From NCBI GenBank assembly GCA_002338565.1, contig DDIN01000003.1:1-40843 (forward strand): DNA of 40,843 nucleotides, written 5' to 3'. The DNA comes from Hyphomonadaceae bacterium UBA1849 (GTDB lineage: Bacteria > Pseudomonadota > Alphaproteobacteria > Caulobacterales > Hyphomonadaceae). Below are positions 26,094 to 33,610 of this stretch, piece by piece (positions within the stretch are counted from its first letter, which is position 1; each line of letters opens with the position of its first letter). The notes beneath the pieces are model-generated. The model made no database searches, had not been told where the DNA came from, and saw nothing but the letters and a program-made list of their open reading frames with translations. A program made the position numbers and the translations under genes.

Positions 26094-26109
26094 TTAAGGC
26101 GCTGTTAAC
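26094..26109 (+). promoter_or_regulatory. CtrA binding site (TTAA-N7-TTAAC)
   Basis: TTAA (26094-26097), seven bases, then TTAAC (26105-26109) matches the full consensus of the cell-cycle regulator CtrA. The site is 88 bases upstream of the kinase ATG, in the 155-base gap after the response regulator. GANTC sites, the target of the CcrM methylase, occur on both sides (26072-26076 and 26128-26132). It is the only full match I noticed in the intergenic regions of the window. Confidence 0.6.
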
Positions 26110-26161
26110 ACTCTTGTTGCTGTGAAGGAATCACTAAGTCCGGCGCTACATTCCGCTGCTA

Positions 26162-26683
26162 TCAGCTCTCGTTCAGGAGCTCGGAAGATTCATTTTCCTC
26201 GCTGCGACGCTCCGGTCCGCGATAGTTTTCCGATTTAAGGCGGCGTCTGTCCGGACCAAAATAGCTGGCGGTGCGCACGAACGGGCGAGGGGTGTTTACG
26301 ATAGAGCGTACCTTACGGAACAGCTCTTTCGCGGTCACAGGCTTGCAGCAGAACTCGGTTACACCCGCATCACGCGCTGCGATCACTTTAGAGCGTTCTG
26401 AATAGGCTGTGAGCATAATGATCGGCACGAACGGGTTTGGGCTGTCATCGCCAGTGCGGACCAGGCGAACGAAGTCGGTACCGTCGAGGATTTCCATCAG
26501 ATAATCGACAATGATGAAATCAATATGTTCCGAACGCACCATGTCGAAGGCTTCGGCGGCATCATTGGCTTCGATGAAATGCGATATGCCGAAACCGCGA
26601 AGCAAGGTCTTCACGATTGTAATCATGTGCTTGTTGTCATCAACAATCAGCACACTCAGACGGTTCATGTTAGAATTCGACAT
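26162..26683 (-). CDS. Single-domain CheY-like response regulator
   Basis: A 173-residue protein with one receiver domain: acidic pair DD (15-16), phospho-acceptor Asp60 in IIVDYLM, Thr92 and Lys114 in CKPVT. After the receiver comes a 45-residue tail with FGPDRRR and RGPERR repeats, seen in other alphaproteobacterial stand-alone receivers. It has no DNA-binding or enzymatic output domain, so it would act by protein contacts or as a phosphate carrier. It precedes the PleC-like kinase gene by 155 bases and may be one of its partners; that is inferred from neighbourhood only. Its start codon is preceded by a large inverted repeat. Confidence 0.87.
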   Translation of the reverse strand: MSNSNMNRLSVLIVDDNKHMITIVKTLLRGFGISHFIEANDAAEAFDMVRSEHIDFIIVDYLMEILDGTDFVRLVRTGDDSPNPFVPIIMLTAYSERSKVIAARDAGVTEFCCKPVTAKELFRKVRSIVNTPRPFVRTASYFGPDRRRLKSENYRGPERRSEENESSELLNES

Positions 26684-26686
26684 TAA

Positions 26687-26736
26687 TTGACCCGCACGGC
26701 CTGATACACCTAAGAGATCAGACCATAGCGGGTCAA
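26687..26736 (-). promoter_or_regulatory. Long inverted repeat covering the response-regulator ribosome binding site
   Basis: TTGACCCGC (26687-26695) and GCGGGTCAA (26728-26736) are a perfect 9-base inverted repeat, with an inner pair CTGAT (26701-26705) / ATCAG (26717-26721). On the minus-strand transcript this folds into a two-part stem ending three bases before the ATG, and the GCGGGTC strand next to the ATG would be covered. It could control translation, or as DNA serve as a repressor operator. Confidence 0.5.
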
Positions 26737-26744
26737 AATTAATA

Positions 26745-26762
26745 CCGTCTTTATCGGGACGG
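26745..26762 (-). terminator. Weak terminator-like hairpin after pepN
   Basis: On the minus strand CCGTC and GACGG (26758-26762 with 26745-26749) form a 5-bp stem with an 8-base loop, followed by TATTAATTTT. It lies 16 bases after the pepN stop and before the response regulator. The stem is short, so some read-through is likely. Confidence 0.35.
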
Positions 26763-26778
26763 GTGAGTTTTCAATGCA

Positions 26779-29418
26779 CTAATCTGCAAGCGCGCGTTGA
26801 ACGATATCCATCGCGTTTTTCGACAGGTCGCACTCGCGAAGAGCCTCAAGTTCAGCGCGGGCATGGGCCTGTGCCGTCTCACTGACGCGGCGCCATTGCT
26901 CGAACGCTGTCAGAAGACGCGCGGAGAGGGCGCCGTTCAGCGGGTCGACCTTACGGACGACTTCACCAAGCAGTTTGTAGCCTTCGCCGCTTTCGCTGTG
27001 GAAGGCGACGAGATTGCCCATGGCGAACGTCGCGGCGACAGAGCGAACACGGTTCGGGTTCTTCCAGTCGAAGTCCTCATGTTCCATCAGACCGCGAACG
27101 CGTGTGATCGCATCATCGCTGGCCTGCAGAGCCTGAACGCCGAACCACTTATCCATGACCAGAGGTGCGTGCTTCCATTTAGCTTCAAAGGCCTGAACAG
27201 CAGCTTCAAAGTCCGGCCCACCGACATTCGAGAGCGCGCGGAGCGCAGACATTGTGTCGGTCATGTTCTTAGCGGCACGGAAGCATGACAGAAGCTTGGC
27301 GCTGTGCTTGTCGCCCTCTGCTGACAGAAGATCGATGCATACAGCATAGAAGGACCGACGACCGGCAGAAGCCGCATCCGGTGTAAACTCACTTTGATCG
27401 GTGAGGTTTTCATGGATGACTTCGTCGATGACCGGCCAGAGCTGCTTCAGAATAGCCGCGCGTACCAGGCGCTTGGCTTCGTAGATGGCAGCAGGGTTCG
27501 CTGGGGTCATTTCCATGAACAGCTCGCCAACGCCCGGCAGTGTCAGAAGCAGAGACGCGAAGGCCGGATCGCTTTCGTGCGTGTCTTTGACCGCAGTCAC
27601 CATCGCAGCCACCAGCTCGTCCGGAATAGACGGTGTATCACCAGCGACAATCGTATGAGCCATTTCTAAAAGTGTTGCACGGGCGACTGTCTGCAGCGCT
27701 TCCCATTTCGCGAACGCATCAGTTTCAACCGTCACAAGCTTGAGTCGGTCTTCCATCGTCAGCTCGTCTTTTATGCGAACCGGCGCGCTGAAATTACGGT
27801 TTGCAGAGAGAAGAGCATCTGCCGCGTTCGGTGCGAGCTGAAGTTCAGTGACCTCATCAATCAGCAGAACGACATCTTCGTCCTGACCGTCACGAGGCTC
27901 ACCTGTCTCCGGATTGATCTCTGTGCCGTCAGCGGTGAAAGCCGTCATACGCAGAGGGATTGGAACCGGCTTTTTCTCTGTTTGGCCTGGCGTCGGGCCG
28001 TTGGCCTGAGTGAGGCGCAGGCGAGGGGCATTGCTGCCTTCAACGTCAACGCGCTCAACGGTAACCGTCGGCGTGCCGGCCTGGCTATACCATGTGCGGA
28101 AGCGGGACAGATCAAAGCTCGCAGCTTCTTCAAAGCCTTCATAGAATGCTTCGATGGTCGTCGCTGTGCCGTCATACTTTTCAAAGTAGAGGTCCATGCC
28201 GCGCTTGAAGGCATCTGCACCGATATAAGTTTTCAGGGCGCGGATAAGTTCTGCGCCTTTTTCATAGACGGTGGCGGTGTAGAGGTTGTCGATGGATGCA
28301 TAACGGTCCGGACGCACAGGATGTGCGAGCGGGCCTGCATCTTCGGCAAACTGGCGGCCACGCAGACGAATAACGTCTTTAATGCGCTGAACAGGGCGCG
28401 ATCGCATGTCAGCAGAGAATTCCTGATCGCGGAAGACGGTCAGTCCTTCTTTCAGGCACAGCTGGAACCAGTCACGGCAGGTGATGCGGTTGCCGGTCCA
28501 GTTGTGGAAATACTCGTGGGCGACAATGCTCTCAATCGCTTCGAAATCGCCATCGGTGGCGGTCTCTGCGTTTGCCAGAACATAGGCTGAGTTGAAGATG
28601 TTGAGGCCTTTGTTTTCCATCGCGCCGAAATTGAAGTCGCGAACGGCAACAATGTTGAAGACGTCGAGGTCATACTCGCGGCCGAATGTATCCTCATCCC
28701 ACTTCATTGAGCGCTTCAGGCTGTCCATCGCGTAAGCGGCACGCTCGGCGTCACCTTTATCTACGAAGATAGACAGCGCAACTTCCTTACCGGACATGGT
28801 GATGAAGTGGTCAGTGAAGACATCATAGTCGCCGCCGCAGAGCGCGAAGAGGTAAGACGGTTTCGGGTGCGGGTCATCCCACTCAGCATAGTGGCGCGTC
28901 TCGTCGATGGCGCCAGCTTCCCCCGGATTGCCGTTAGAGAGTAGCGTCGGTGCAAACTCGACATCCGCTTCAATGCGAACGGAGAAGGTCGACATCACGT
29001 CGGGACGATCCGGCCAATATGTAATGCGACGGAAGCCTTCAGCTTCGCACTGTGTACAGAAACGGCCGCCGGACATGTAAAGGCCCGAGAGTTCGGTGTT
29101 CTTTTCCGGTGAAATCCAGACTTCGGTGGTGAGTTCGAATTCGTCCGGCAAGGCGTGTAGTGTCATGCCGGTTTCAGTGAACTCGACCTGATGGTCTTCT
29201 GCAGGTGTGCCGTTAATCAGGATCTTACCCGTCTCTTCAAATGCAACACCGTCCAGAACCATGCTGTCGCCCGGTTCGCCGGTACGTTTAACCTGCATGG
29301 TGGACAGGACGTGCGTCCGAGCTGTGTCCAGTTGGAAAACGAGACGGACATTCGGAATCTCGAATGGATAAGGCTTATAGTCCTGAAGAAGGACTGGTGG
29401 TGGCGTGTCAGTGCGCAT
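26779..29418 (-). CDS. pepN: Aminopeptidase N (M1 metallopeptidase)
   Basis: This 879-residue cytosolic aminopeptidase has the exopeptidase motif GAMEN (265-269) and the zinc motif HEYFHNWTGNR (zinc ligands His301, His305; Glu302 catalytic), with third ligand Glu324 in KEGLT. The rest matches the four-domain PepN layout of gammaproteobacteria, including the long helical C-terminal domain. It releases N-terminal residues from peptides in the last step of protein turnover. No signal peptide is present. Length is the usual one. Confidence 0.95.
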   Translation of the reverse strand: MRTDTPPPVLLQDYKPYPFEIPNVRLVFQLDTARTHVLSTMQVKRTGEPGDSMVLDGVAFEETGKILINGTPAEDHQVEFTETGMTLHALPDEFELTTEVWISPEKNTELSGLYMSGGRFCTQCEAEGFRRITYWPDRPDVMSTFSVRIEADVEFAPTLLSNGNPGEAGAIDETRHYAEWDDPHPKPSYLFALCGGDYDVFTDHFITMSGKEVALSIFVDKGDAERAAYAMDSLKRSMKWDEDTFGREYDLDVFNIVAVRDFNFGAMENKGLNIFNSAYVLANAETATDGDFEAIESIVAHEYFHNWTGNRITCRDWFQLCLKEGLTVFRDQEFSADMRSRPVQRIKDVIRLRGRQFAEDAGPLAHPVRPDRYASIDNLYTATVYEKGAELIRALKTYIGADAFKRGMDLYFEKYDGTATTIEAFYEGFEEAASFDLSRFRTWYSQAGTPTVTVERVDVEGSNAPRLRLTQANGPTPGQTEKKPVPIPLRMTAFTADGTEINPETGEPRDGQDEDVVLLIDEVTELQLAPNAADALLSANRNFSAPVRIKDELTMEDRLKLVTVETDAFAKWEALQTVARATLLEMAHTIVAGDTPSIPDELVAAMVTAVKDTHESDPAFASLLLTLPGVGELFMEMTPANPAAIYEAKRLVRAAILKQLWPVIDEVIHENLTDQSEFTPDAASAGRRSFYAVCIDLLSAEGDKHSAKLLSCFRAAKNMTDTMSALRALSNVGGPDFEAAVQAFEAKWKHAPLVMDKWFGVQALQASDDAITRVRGLMEHEDFDWKNPNRVRSVAATFAMGNLVAFHSESGEGYKLLGEVVRKVDPLNGALSARLLTAFEQWRRVSETAQAHARAELEALRECDLSKNAMDIVQRALAD

Positions 29419-29506
29419 GTCGGCTCCGATGAAATTTTCTGGCCCTAATCTAAGGCGTGAGGTGGCATGCCGAAAGGTGTCGAGGGCTTAAAAGTGCGAG
29501 AAGTTC

Positions 29507-29971
29507 TCAATTCTCGGCCGCGCAGGGCGAAAACGTCCAGCTTGCAGGTCTGGACCCGTCTGCCAGCGAGATGGTTGCAGTCAGTTGATCTGCGTCGCGC
29601 GTGTACTGGATGCGCTGCGGATAATCATGGTTCGCGTTTAGGAAGGTGATTTGAAGCGTGTCACGATCGTTTTCATGGAAGTCAGTTGATCCCATACCTT
29701 CTGGTTCCGCTGTGTAGACATATCCGTTTGCGGTGCTGGTAATGGTCAGAAACTCGTTGAAGGTGGTCCCGTCGCGTCGTGGGCTGCGGCCTTCGCCCAT
29801 AAGACGCTCTTCATCCCAGACGATCCATTCTTCTACCGTTCCGCTAGACGTGGCCCAGCAGCCAAGCAGCCAACCCAGATCAGATTGGGGTGATGGGGCG
29901 TTGGGCGCCGTCGTACAACTTGCTATGAGAAAAGCGGTGGCCGGTAAAACTGCCAGTGTCAGTGAGCGCAT
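29507..29971 (-). CDS. Lipoprotein of the DUF6265 type
   Basis: A 154-residue protein with a lipoprotein signal: hydrophobic segment followed by lipobox LIASC (Cys19). The mature part shows LGWLLGCWATSSGTVEEWIVW, EERLMGEGRSP and ITFLNANHDYPQRIQY, the pattern of the DUF6265 family, whose members are small predicted beta-barrel proteins of unknown function. It probably sits on a periplasmic membrane face. No enzymatic residues are known. A hairpin covers its ribosome binding site region. It is the gene before pepN on the minus strand but 88 bases separate them. Confidence 0.75.
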   Translation of the reverse strand: MRSLTLAVLPATAFLIASCTTAPNAPSPQSDLGWLLGCWATSSGTVEEWIVWDEERLMGEGRSPRRDGTTFNEFLTITSTANGYVYTAEPEGMGSTDFHENDRDTLQITFLNANHDYPQRIQYTRDADQLTATISLADGSRPASWTFSPCAAEN

Positions 29972-29973
29972 TA

Positions 29974-30001
29974 GTATCCCCGTTCTTTCGAACGAGGATA
30001 C
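29974..30001 (-). promoter_or_regulatory. Hairpin over the ribosome binding site of the DUF6265-type gene
   Basis: GTATCCCCGTTC (29974-29985) and GAACGAGGATAC (29990-30001) pair over 12 positions with one mismatch around a 4-base loop. On the minus-strand transcript the stem ends two bases before the ATG, and the ribosome binding site GGGGAT lies in its 3' arm. Translation would need the stem to open. Neither arm is followed by a T run that would make a terminator. Confidence 0.55.
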
Positions 30002-30029
30002 GCTGTTTCATTGAAATCGGTAAACGGGC

Positions 30030-30599
30030 CTATTCCGCGGCTTCAGCAGGTAGCTTGTCTGGCACGTCATAAACGTCGCGCAGAATGTAGATGCCGGTAC
30101 GTGCCAGTTCGCGAACTTCAGCACTTGCATTCTCCGGAGCGTCAGACACCTGATCCACGAGAGATTTGAGAAGCTTCAGCATTTGCGGGCTGTTAGAGAT
30201 TAGGCGGGCCTGATACTCGATTTTCTCCGGGTCGCGGTCATATTCCGCGCCGGGTACGCGCCAGCCACCCCAGTCGTTTTCGTCCGTGACGATAACGGGG
30301 AAGGTGCCCGGGAATGGATGATGCGAATTGTCATCATCAGCGCCCCAGCGGCTTTTCGCGCGGCAAACCCGCCAGTTTTCCATAAGCATCGCGTCAGATT
30401 GTGACTGGCGTTTTTCCAGCTTGTCTTCAGCGACGAGATCGTTTGCAGAGAACTCACGGCCCAGACCGACATCGTAATGAACGCGCAGTGGCTCATCCAT
30501 GCCTTTAACCCATTGCGGGATTACACGTTCGACAATTGCCCAGGTGCCTACAGGCTTCACGTAGACTTTCTGGTTTTTATGGAACAGGGCCTTAGCCAT
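30030..30599 (-). CDS. Conserved hypothetical protein
   Basis: A 189-residue soluble protein that I do not recognise. The first 60 residues (KALFHKNQKVYVKPVGTWAI, VKGMDEPLRVHYDVGLG) read like a small SH3-type beta barrel. The middle contains NWRVCRAKSRWG and HHPFPGTFPVIVTDENDWGGWRVPGAEYDRDPE, and the C-terminal third is a helical stretch (about 130-185). There is no signal peptide or membrane segment. Codon use and length look like a genuine gene. It faces the acyl-CoA dehydrogenase pair across 190 bases. Confidence 0.75.
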   Translation of the reverse strand: MAKALFHKNQKVYVKPVGTWAIVERVIPQWVKGMDEPLRVHYDVGLGREFSANDLVAEDKLEKRQSQSDAMLMENWRVCRAKSRWGADDDNSHHPFPGTFPVIVTDENDWGGWRVPGAEYDRDPEKIEYQARLISNSPQMLKLLKSLVDQVSDAPENASAEVRELARTGIYILRDVYDVPDKLPAEAAE

Positions 30600-30640
30600 T
30601 GCGTCATCATCCTCCGACTTTGCGACACTATGGTCTGAAG

Positions 30641-30697
30641 GTCGTTAGATTACGGTGAATACAAACAATCAAAATCCTTCGGACTTGCCGTAACGAC
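30641..30697. promoter_or_regulatory. Inverted repeat upstream of the acyl-CoA dehydrogenase pair
   Basis: GTCGTTA (30641-30647) pairs with TAACGAC (30691-30697), and TTACGG (30650-30655) with CCGTAA (30688-30693), so CCGTAACGAC on the right matches a split copy on the left. It lies between divergent genes, about 95 bases from the dehydrogenase start, and could be an operator of a TetR- or similar-type regulator. None is encoded next to it. Confidence 0.3.
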
Positions 30698-30789
30698 AGG
30701 ACTTTTCTCGATTGAAAGGGCTGATAACCTCTCCGCAAAACAGGCGACGCCAACGCATGCTTCGCCGTAAAAGGTAGAGAGGAGACGCC

Positions 30790-31905
30790 ATGAATTTCGA
30801 CTTTTCGGAAGATCAGAAATTTCTGGGTGACCAGGCGCGAAAATATCTGAGCGAACAATGCACCACGGCAGAAGTCCGCAAAGTGCTGAATGATGATGGT
30901 ATGGCCTGCCATGAAAGCCTGTGGAACGGCATTGCCGAAATGGGCTGGCTGGGCACGGCTATCCCGGAAGAGTATGGCGGGCTTGGGCTCGGTATGCTGG
31001 AACTTTGCGTGCTGGCGGAGGAAATTGGCCGTGCGCTCGCGCCAGTGCCATTCTCTTCTACCGTTTACATGCTGGCAGAGGCTCTGAAGCTTGGCGGCTC
31101 TGAAGCTCAGAAGCAGGCGCTACTGCCAGAGATTGCCGCGGGCAAGGTGATCGGCGCCTATGCGTCATCTGAAGGCCCGGGCGCGCCAGACCTCTCAGCT
31201 CTGAAAACGACATTCGACGGTAGCAAGCTGAACGGCACGAAAATTCCTGTGCTGGACGGCGATATCGCGACCCATGCTTTGGTGACGGCTGCTGAGAATG
31301 GCGGCGTGTCTCTGGTTCTGGTCGATCTCAATCAGGCTGGTGTAAAGCGCACTGTGGTTAAGACACTGGACCCGACACGTTCCCACGCAGAGCTTGAATT
31401 CACTGATGTAGCCGGTGAGCGTATTGGCGAAGCGGGGCAGGCCAGCCCGTTGATTGATAAGCTGATGGACCGGGCTGCTGTTCTTATCGCGTTCGAGCAA
31501 ACCGGCGGTGCAGACCGCGCCGTTGAGATGGCAACAGATTACGCCAAATCCCGTTACGCATTCGGTCGTCCGATCGGTGGCTATCAGGCCATCAAGCATA
31601 AGCTGGCTGATGGCTGGGTAAAAAATCAGGTTGCCCGCTCTAACGCGTATTATGGCGCGTGGGCGCTCTCCACAGATGCTGACGAGCTGCCGGAAGCGGC
31701 TGCCGCAGCACGTGTGGCGGCGAGCGAGGCTTTCTGGTTCGCATCCAAAGAGAATATCCAGACCCATGGCGGCATGGGCTTCACGTGGGAAGTCGACTGC
31801 CACCTCTTCTACCGACGCGCAAAACTGCTCGCGGTGCAGGTCGGTTCACCGAAAATCTGGAAAGAGAAACTTATCAGCGCGCTTGAAAACAAAGCTGCCG
31901 CGTAA
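30790..31905 (+). CDS. Acyl-CoA dehydrogenase, subunit of a two-gene pair
   Basis: A 371-residue acyl-CoA dehydrogenase-fold protein. It has the N-terminal helical region, IPEEYGGLGLGMLELCVLAEEIGRAL, and the C-terminal block ENIQTHGGMGFTWEVDCHLFYRRAKLL typical of FadE-like enzymes from steroid, terpene and long-chain degradation. FAD-binding residues of the usual WIT.N type are poorly conserved (segment AYASSEGPGAPDLS replaces it). It lies 14 bases upstream of a second acyl-CoA dehydrogenase, an arrangement that in actinobacteria makes alpha2-beta2 heteromers. I infer the same here. The substrate is unknown. RBS GGAGACGCC precedes the ATG. Confidence 0.85.
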   Translation: MNFDFSEDQKFLGDQARKYLSEQCTTAEVRKVLNDDGMACHESLWNGIAEMGWLGTAIPEEYGGLGLGMLELCVLAEEIGRALAPVPFSSTVYMLAEALKLGGSEAQKQALLPEIAAGKVIGAYASSEGPGAPDLSALKTTFDGSKLNGTKIPVLDGDIATHALVTAAENGGVSLVLVDLNQAGVKRTVVKTLDPTRSHAELEFTDVAGERIGEAGQASPLIDKLMDRAAVLIAFEQTGGADRAVEMATDYAKSRYAFGRPIGGYQAIKHKLADGWVKNQVARSNAYYGAWALSTDADELPEAAAAARVAASEAFWFASKENIQTHGGMGFTWEVDCHLFYRRAKLLAVQVGSPKIWKEKLISALENKAAA

Positions 31906-31919
31906 GGGAGGAACACAAA

Positions 31920-33119
31920 ATGGATTTCAATGATACGCCAGAAGAAGCAGCGTTCCGCGCGGAGGCGCGCGCCTTTCTCAAAGCCAATCTGCCTGAGAAG
32001 AAGCAAGCCGGTGGCCGTGAGCGCGGTGAGGAATTTCTGAAGCGCGCGAAAGCGTGGCAGAAAACCAAAGCGCAGGGCGGCTTCGCCCAGATTACATGGC
32101 CAAAAGCTGTAGGCGGTCGCGGTGGCACGCCTATGCAGCAGGTTATCTGGAATCAGGAAGAGTCGTCATTTGCGGCGCCGACTGGGCCATTCCAGATTGG
32201 TCTTGGCATGTGTATCCCGACAGTGATCGCATTCGGCTCTGACGAGCATAAAAAACGCTATGTGCCAAAAGCTCTGATCGGCGAGGAAATCTGGTGTCAG
32301 CTCTTCTCAGAGCCGGCAGCAGGCTCTGACGTTGCAGGCCTGAAAACACGCGCTGTTCGTGATGGCGACGATTGGGTGATCAACGGGCAGAAGGTCTGGA
32401 CGACCGGTGCCCAATTCTCTGACTATGGCATCCTTCTGACCCGAACGGACCCGAGTGTTCCGAAGCATAAGGGCCTGACAATGTTCATCGTGAACATGAA
32501 AGACCCTGGCGTTGAAGTACGTCCGATCCACCAGGCATCCGGTGGTCGCGAGTTCAACGAAGTCTATTTCACGGACGTTCGCATTCCGGATTCAGATCGC
32601 CTTGGTGAAGTCGGTGCGGGCTGGAAGGTCGCGCTCGTTACGCTAATGAATGAGCGTCTGGCGGTGGGCGGGTCTCCGGGCCCTGACTATGATGAGATCA
32701 TGAAGTTTGGCACGGAAATGGGGCTGATGTCCGATCAGGCATTCCGTGAGAAACTGGCCGACTGGTACATTCAGGCGCAAGGCTACAAACTGACCAAGTT
32801 CCGCACCCAGACAGCGCTTTCGCGAGGGGATACGCCGGGGCCGGAGAACTCCATCGGTAAAATCCTCACGGCGAACCAGCTGCAGGACATCTGTAATTCC
32901 GGCATTGAGCTGCAGGACCATTACGGCCTGATCAATGATGAGGAACTGGCACCAATGAAGGCGATTTTCCAGTCGAGCTTTATGTGGGCGCCGGGCCTGC
33001 GTATTGCGGGTGGTACGGATGAAATCCTGAAGAACATCATCGCCGAACGGGTTCTTGGTCTGCCGCAGGATGTCCGCGTTGATAAGGATATCGCTTTCGA
33101 CCAGATGAAGTCAGGCTAA
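31920..33119 (+). CDS. Acyl-CoA dehydrogenase, second subunit of the pair
   Basis: A 399-residue acyl-CoA dehydrogenase with FSEPAAGSDVAGLKTRA and VINGQKVWTTGAQFSD, the standard FAD-binding segments, and the C-terminal motif RIAGGTDEILKNIIAERVLGLP. At the medium-chain catalytic Glu position there is Gly; a Glu in LVTLMNERLAVGG is a possible base as in isovaleryl-CoA dehydrogenase. It likely works with the protein encoded just upstream, in beta-oxidation of branched or bulky acyl-CoAs. Terminator at 33132-33158 ends the operon. Confidence 0.88.
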   Translation: MDFNDTPEEAAFRAEARAFLKANLPEKKQAGGRERGEEFLKRAKAWQKTKAQGGFAQITWPKAVGGRGGTPMQQVIWNQEESSFAAPTGPFQIGLGMCIPTVIAFGSDEHKKRYVPKALIGEEIWCQLFSEPAAGSDVAGLKTRAVRDGDDWVINGQKVWTTGAQFSDYGILLTRTDPSVPKHKGLTMFIVNMKDPGVEVRPIHQASGGREFNEVYFTDVRIPDSDRLGEVGAGWKVALVTLMNERLAVGGSPGPDYDEIMKFGTEMGLMSDQAFREKLADWYIQAQGYKLTKFRTQTALSRGDTPGPENSIGKILTANQLQDICNSGIELQDHYGLINDEELAPMKAIFQSSFMWAPGLRIAGGTDEILKNIIAERVLGLPQDVRVDKDIAFDQMKSG

Positions 33120-33131
33120 TCGCCAAAACGA

Positions 33132-33158
33132 AAAAGAGCGCCTCACGGGCGCTCTTTT
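33132..33158. terminator. Bidirectional terminator after the dehydrogenase pair
   Basis: AAAAGAGCGCC (33132-33142) and GGCGCTCTTTT (33148-33158) form a perfect 11-bp stem with a 5-base loop and A/T flanks. It lies between the convergent dehydrogenase and PilZ genes and suits both. Confidence 0.92.
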
Positions 33159-33182
33159 CAGTTTGTCGGTAAGGCGAAACGA

Positions 33183-33509
33183 TCAGCCGATCATTTCAAC
33201 GCCGAAGTCAGACTGATCCTGCCAGACAATGCGGCCCATGCCCTTAATGGACAAATCTGGCACACGCAGTTGAATAATTTCAGGCAGCGTCTCGTAAGAC
33301 TGAAAGCGGATACGCAGCCCGGATGGGCTGTGATCAACGACAATGCCGCGGACTTTATATCCAGTGTCCGTTGTAATATGCGCCTCTTTGTAGGATCTCA
33401 CCCGTTCTTCCCGCGGAAGCACTGCGCGCAGTGGTTCTGCTGGCTCACGTGGTGGGAGCGCATCTGCATCGTCTTCTTCGTGTTTTTTATTCTTAAAGAG
33501 TCCGAACAT
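33183..33509 (-). CDS. PilZ-domain protein
   Basis: A 108-residue protein made of a charged, Pro-rich N-terminal tail and one PilZ domain. Arg-rich PREERVR (32-38) and DHSPSG (59-64) fit the two parts of the c-di-GMP binding site (RxxxR and D/NxSxxG), so it may bind c-di-GMP, though the Arg spacing is not exactly canonical. The beta-barrel ends in GRIVWQDQSDFGVEMIG. Small stand-alone PilZ proteins usually influence motility or surface polysaccharide. It is a single gene convergent with the dehydrogenase pair. Confidence 0.83.
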   Translation of the reverse strand: MFGLFKNKKHEEDDADALPPREPAEPLRAVLPREERVRSYKEAHITTDTGYKVRGIVVDHSPSGLRIRFQSYETLPEIIQLRVPDLSIKGMGRIVWQDQSDFGVEMIG

Positions 33510-33610
33510 TTCCGATCACCCATTTCACCTCTGCCTGAAATTAGCCTAATCAGATTTTGTTTTAGTTACTAAAGACATCAAAATTTTCGCGGGGAGGCGA
33601 TATCTACAAA

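Noticed and set aside
27982..28590. 202-residue plus-strand frame inside pepN
   Set aside because: It is antisense to the zinc-motif region of aminopeptidase N.
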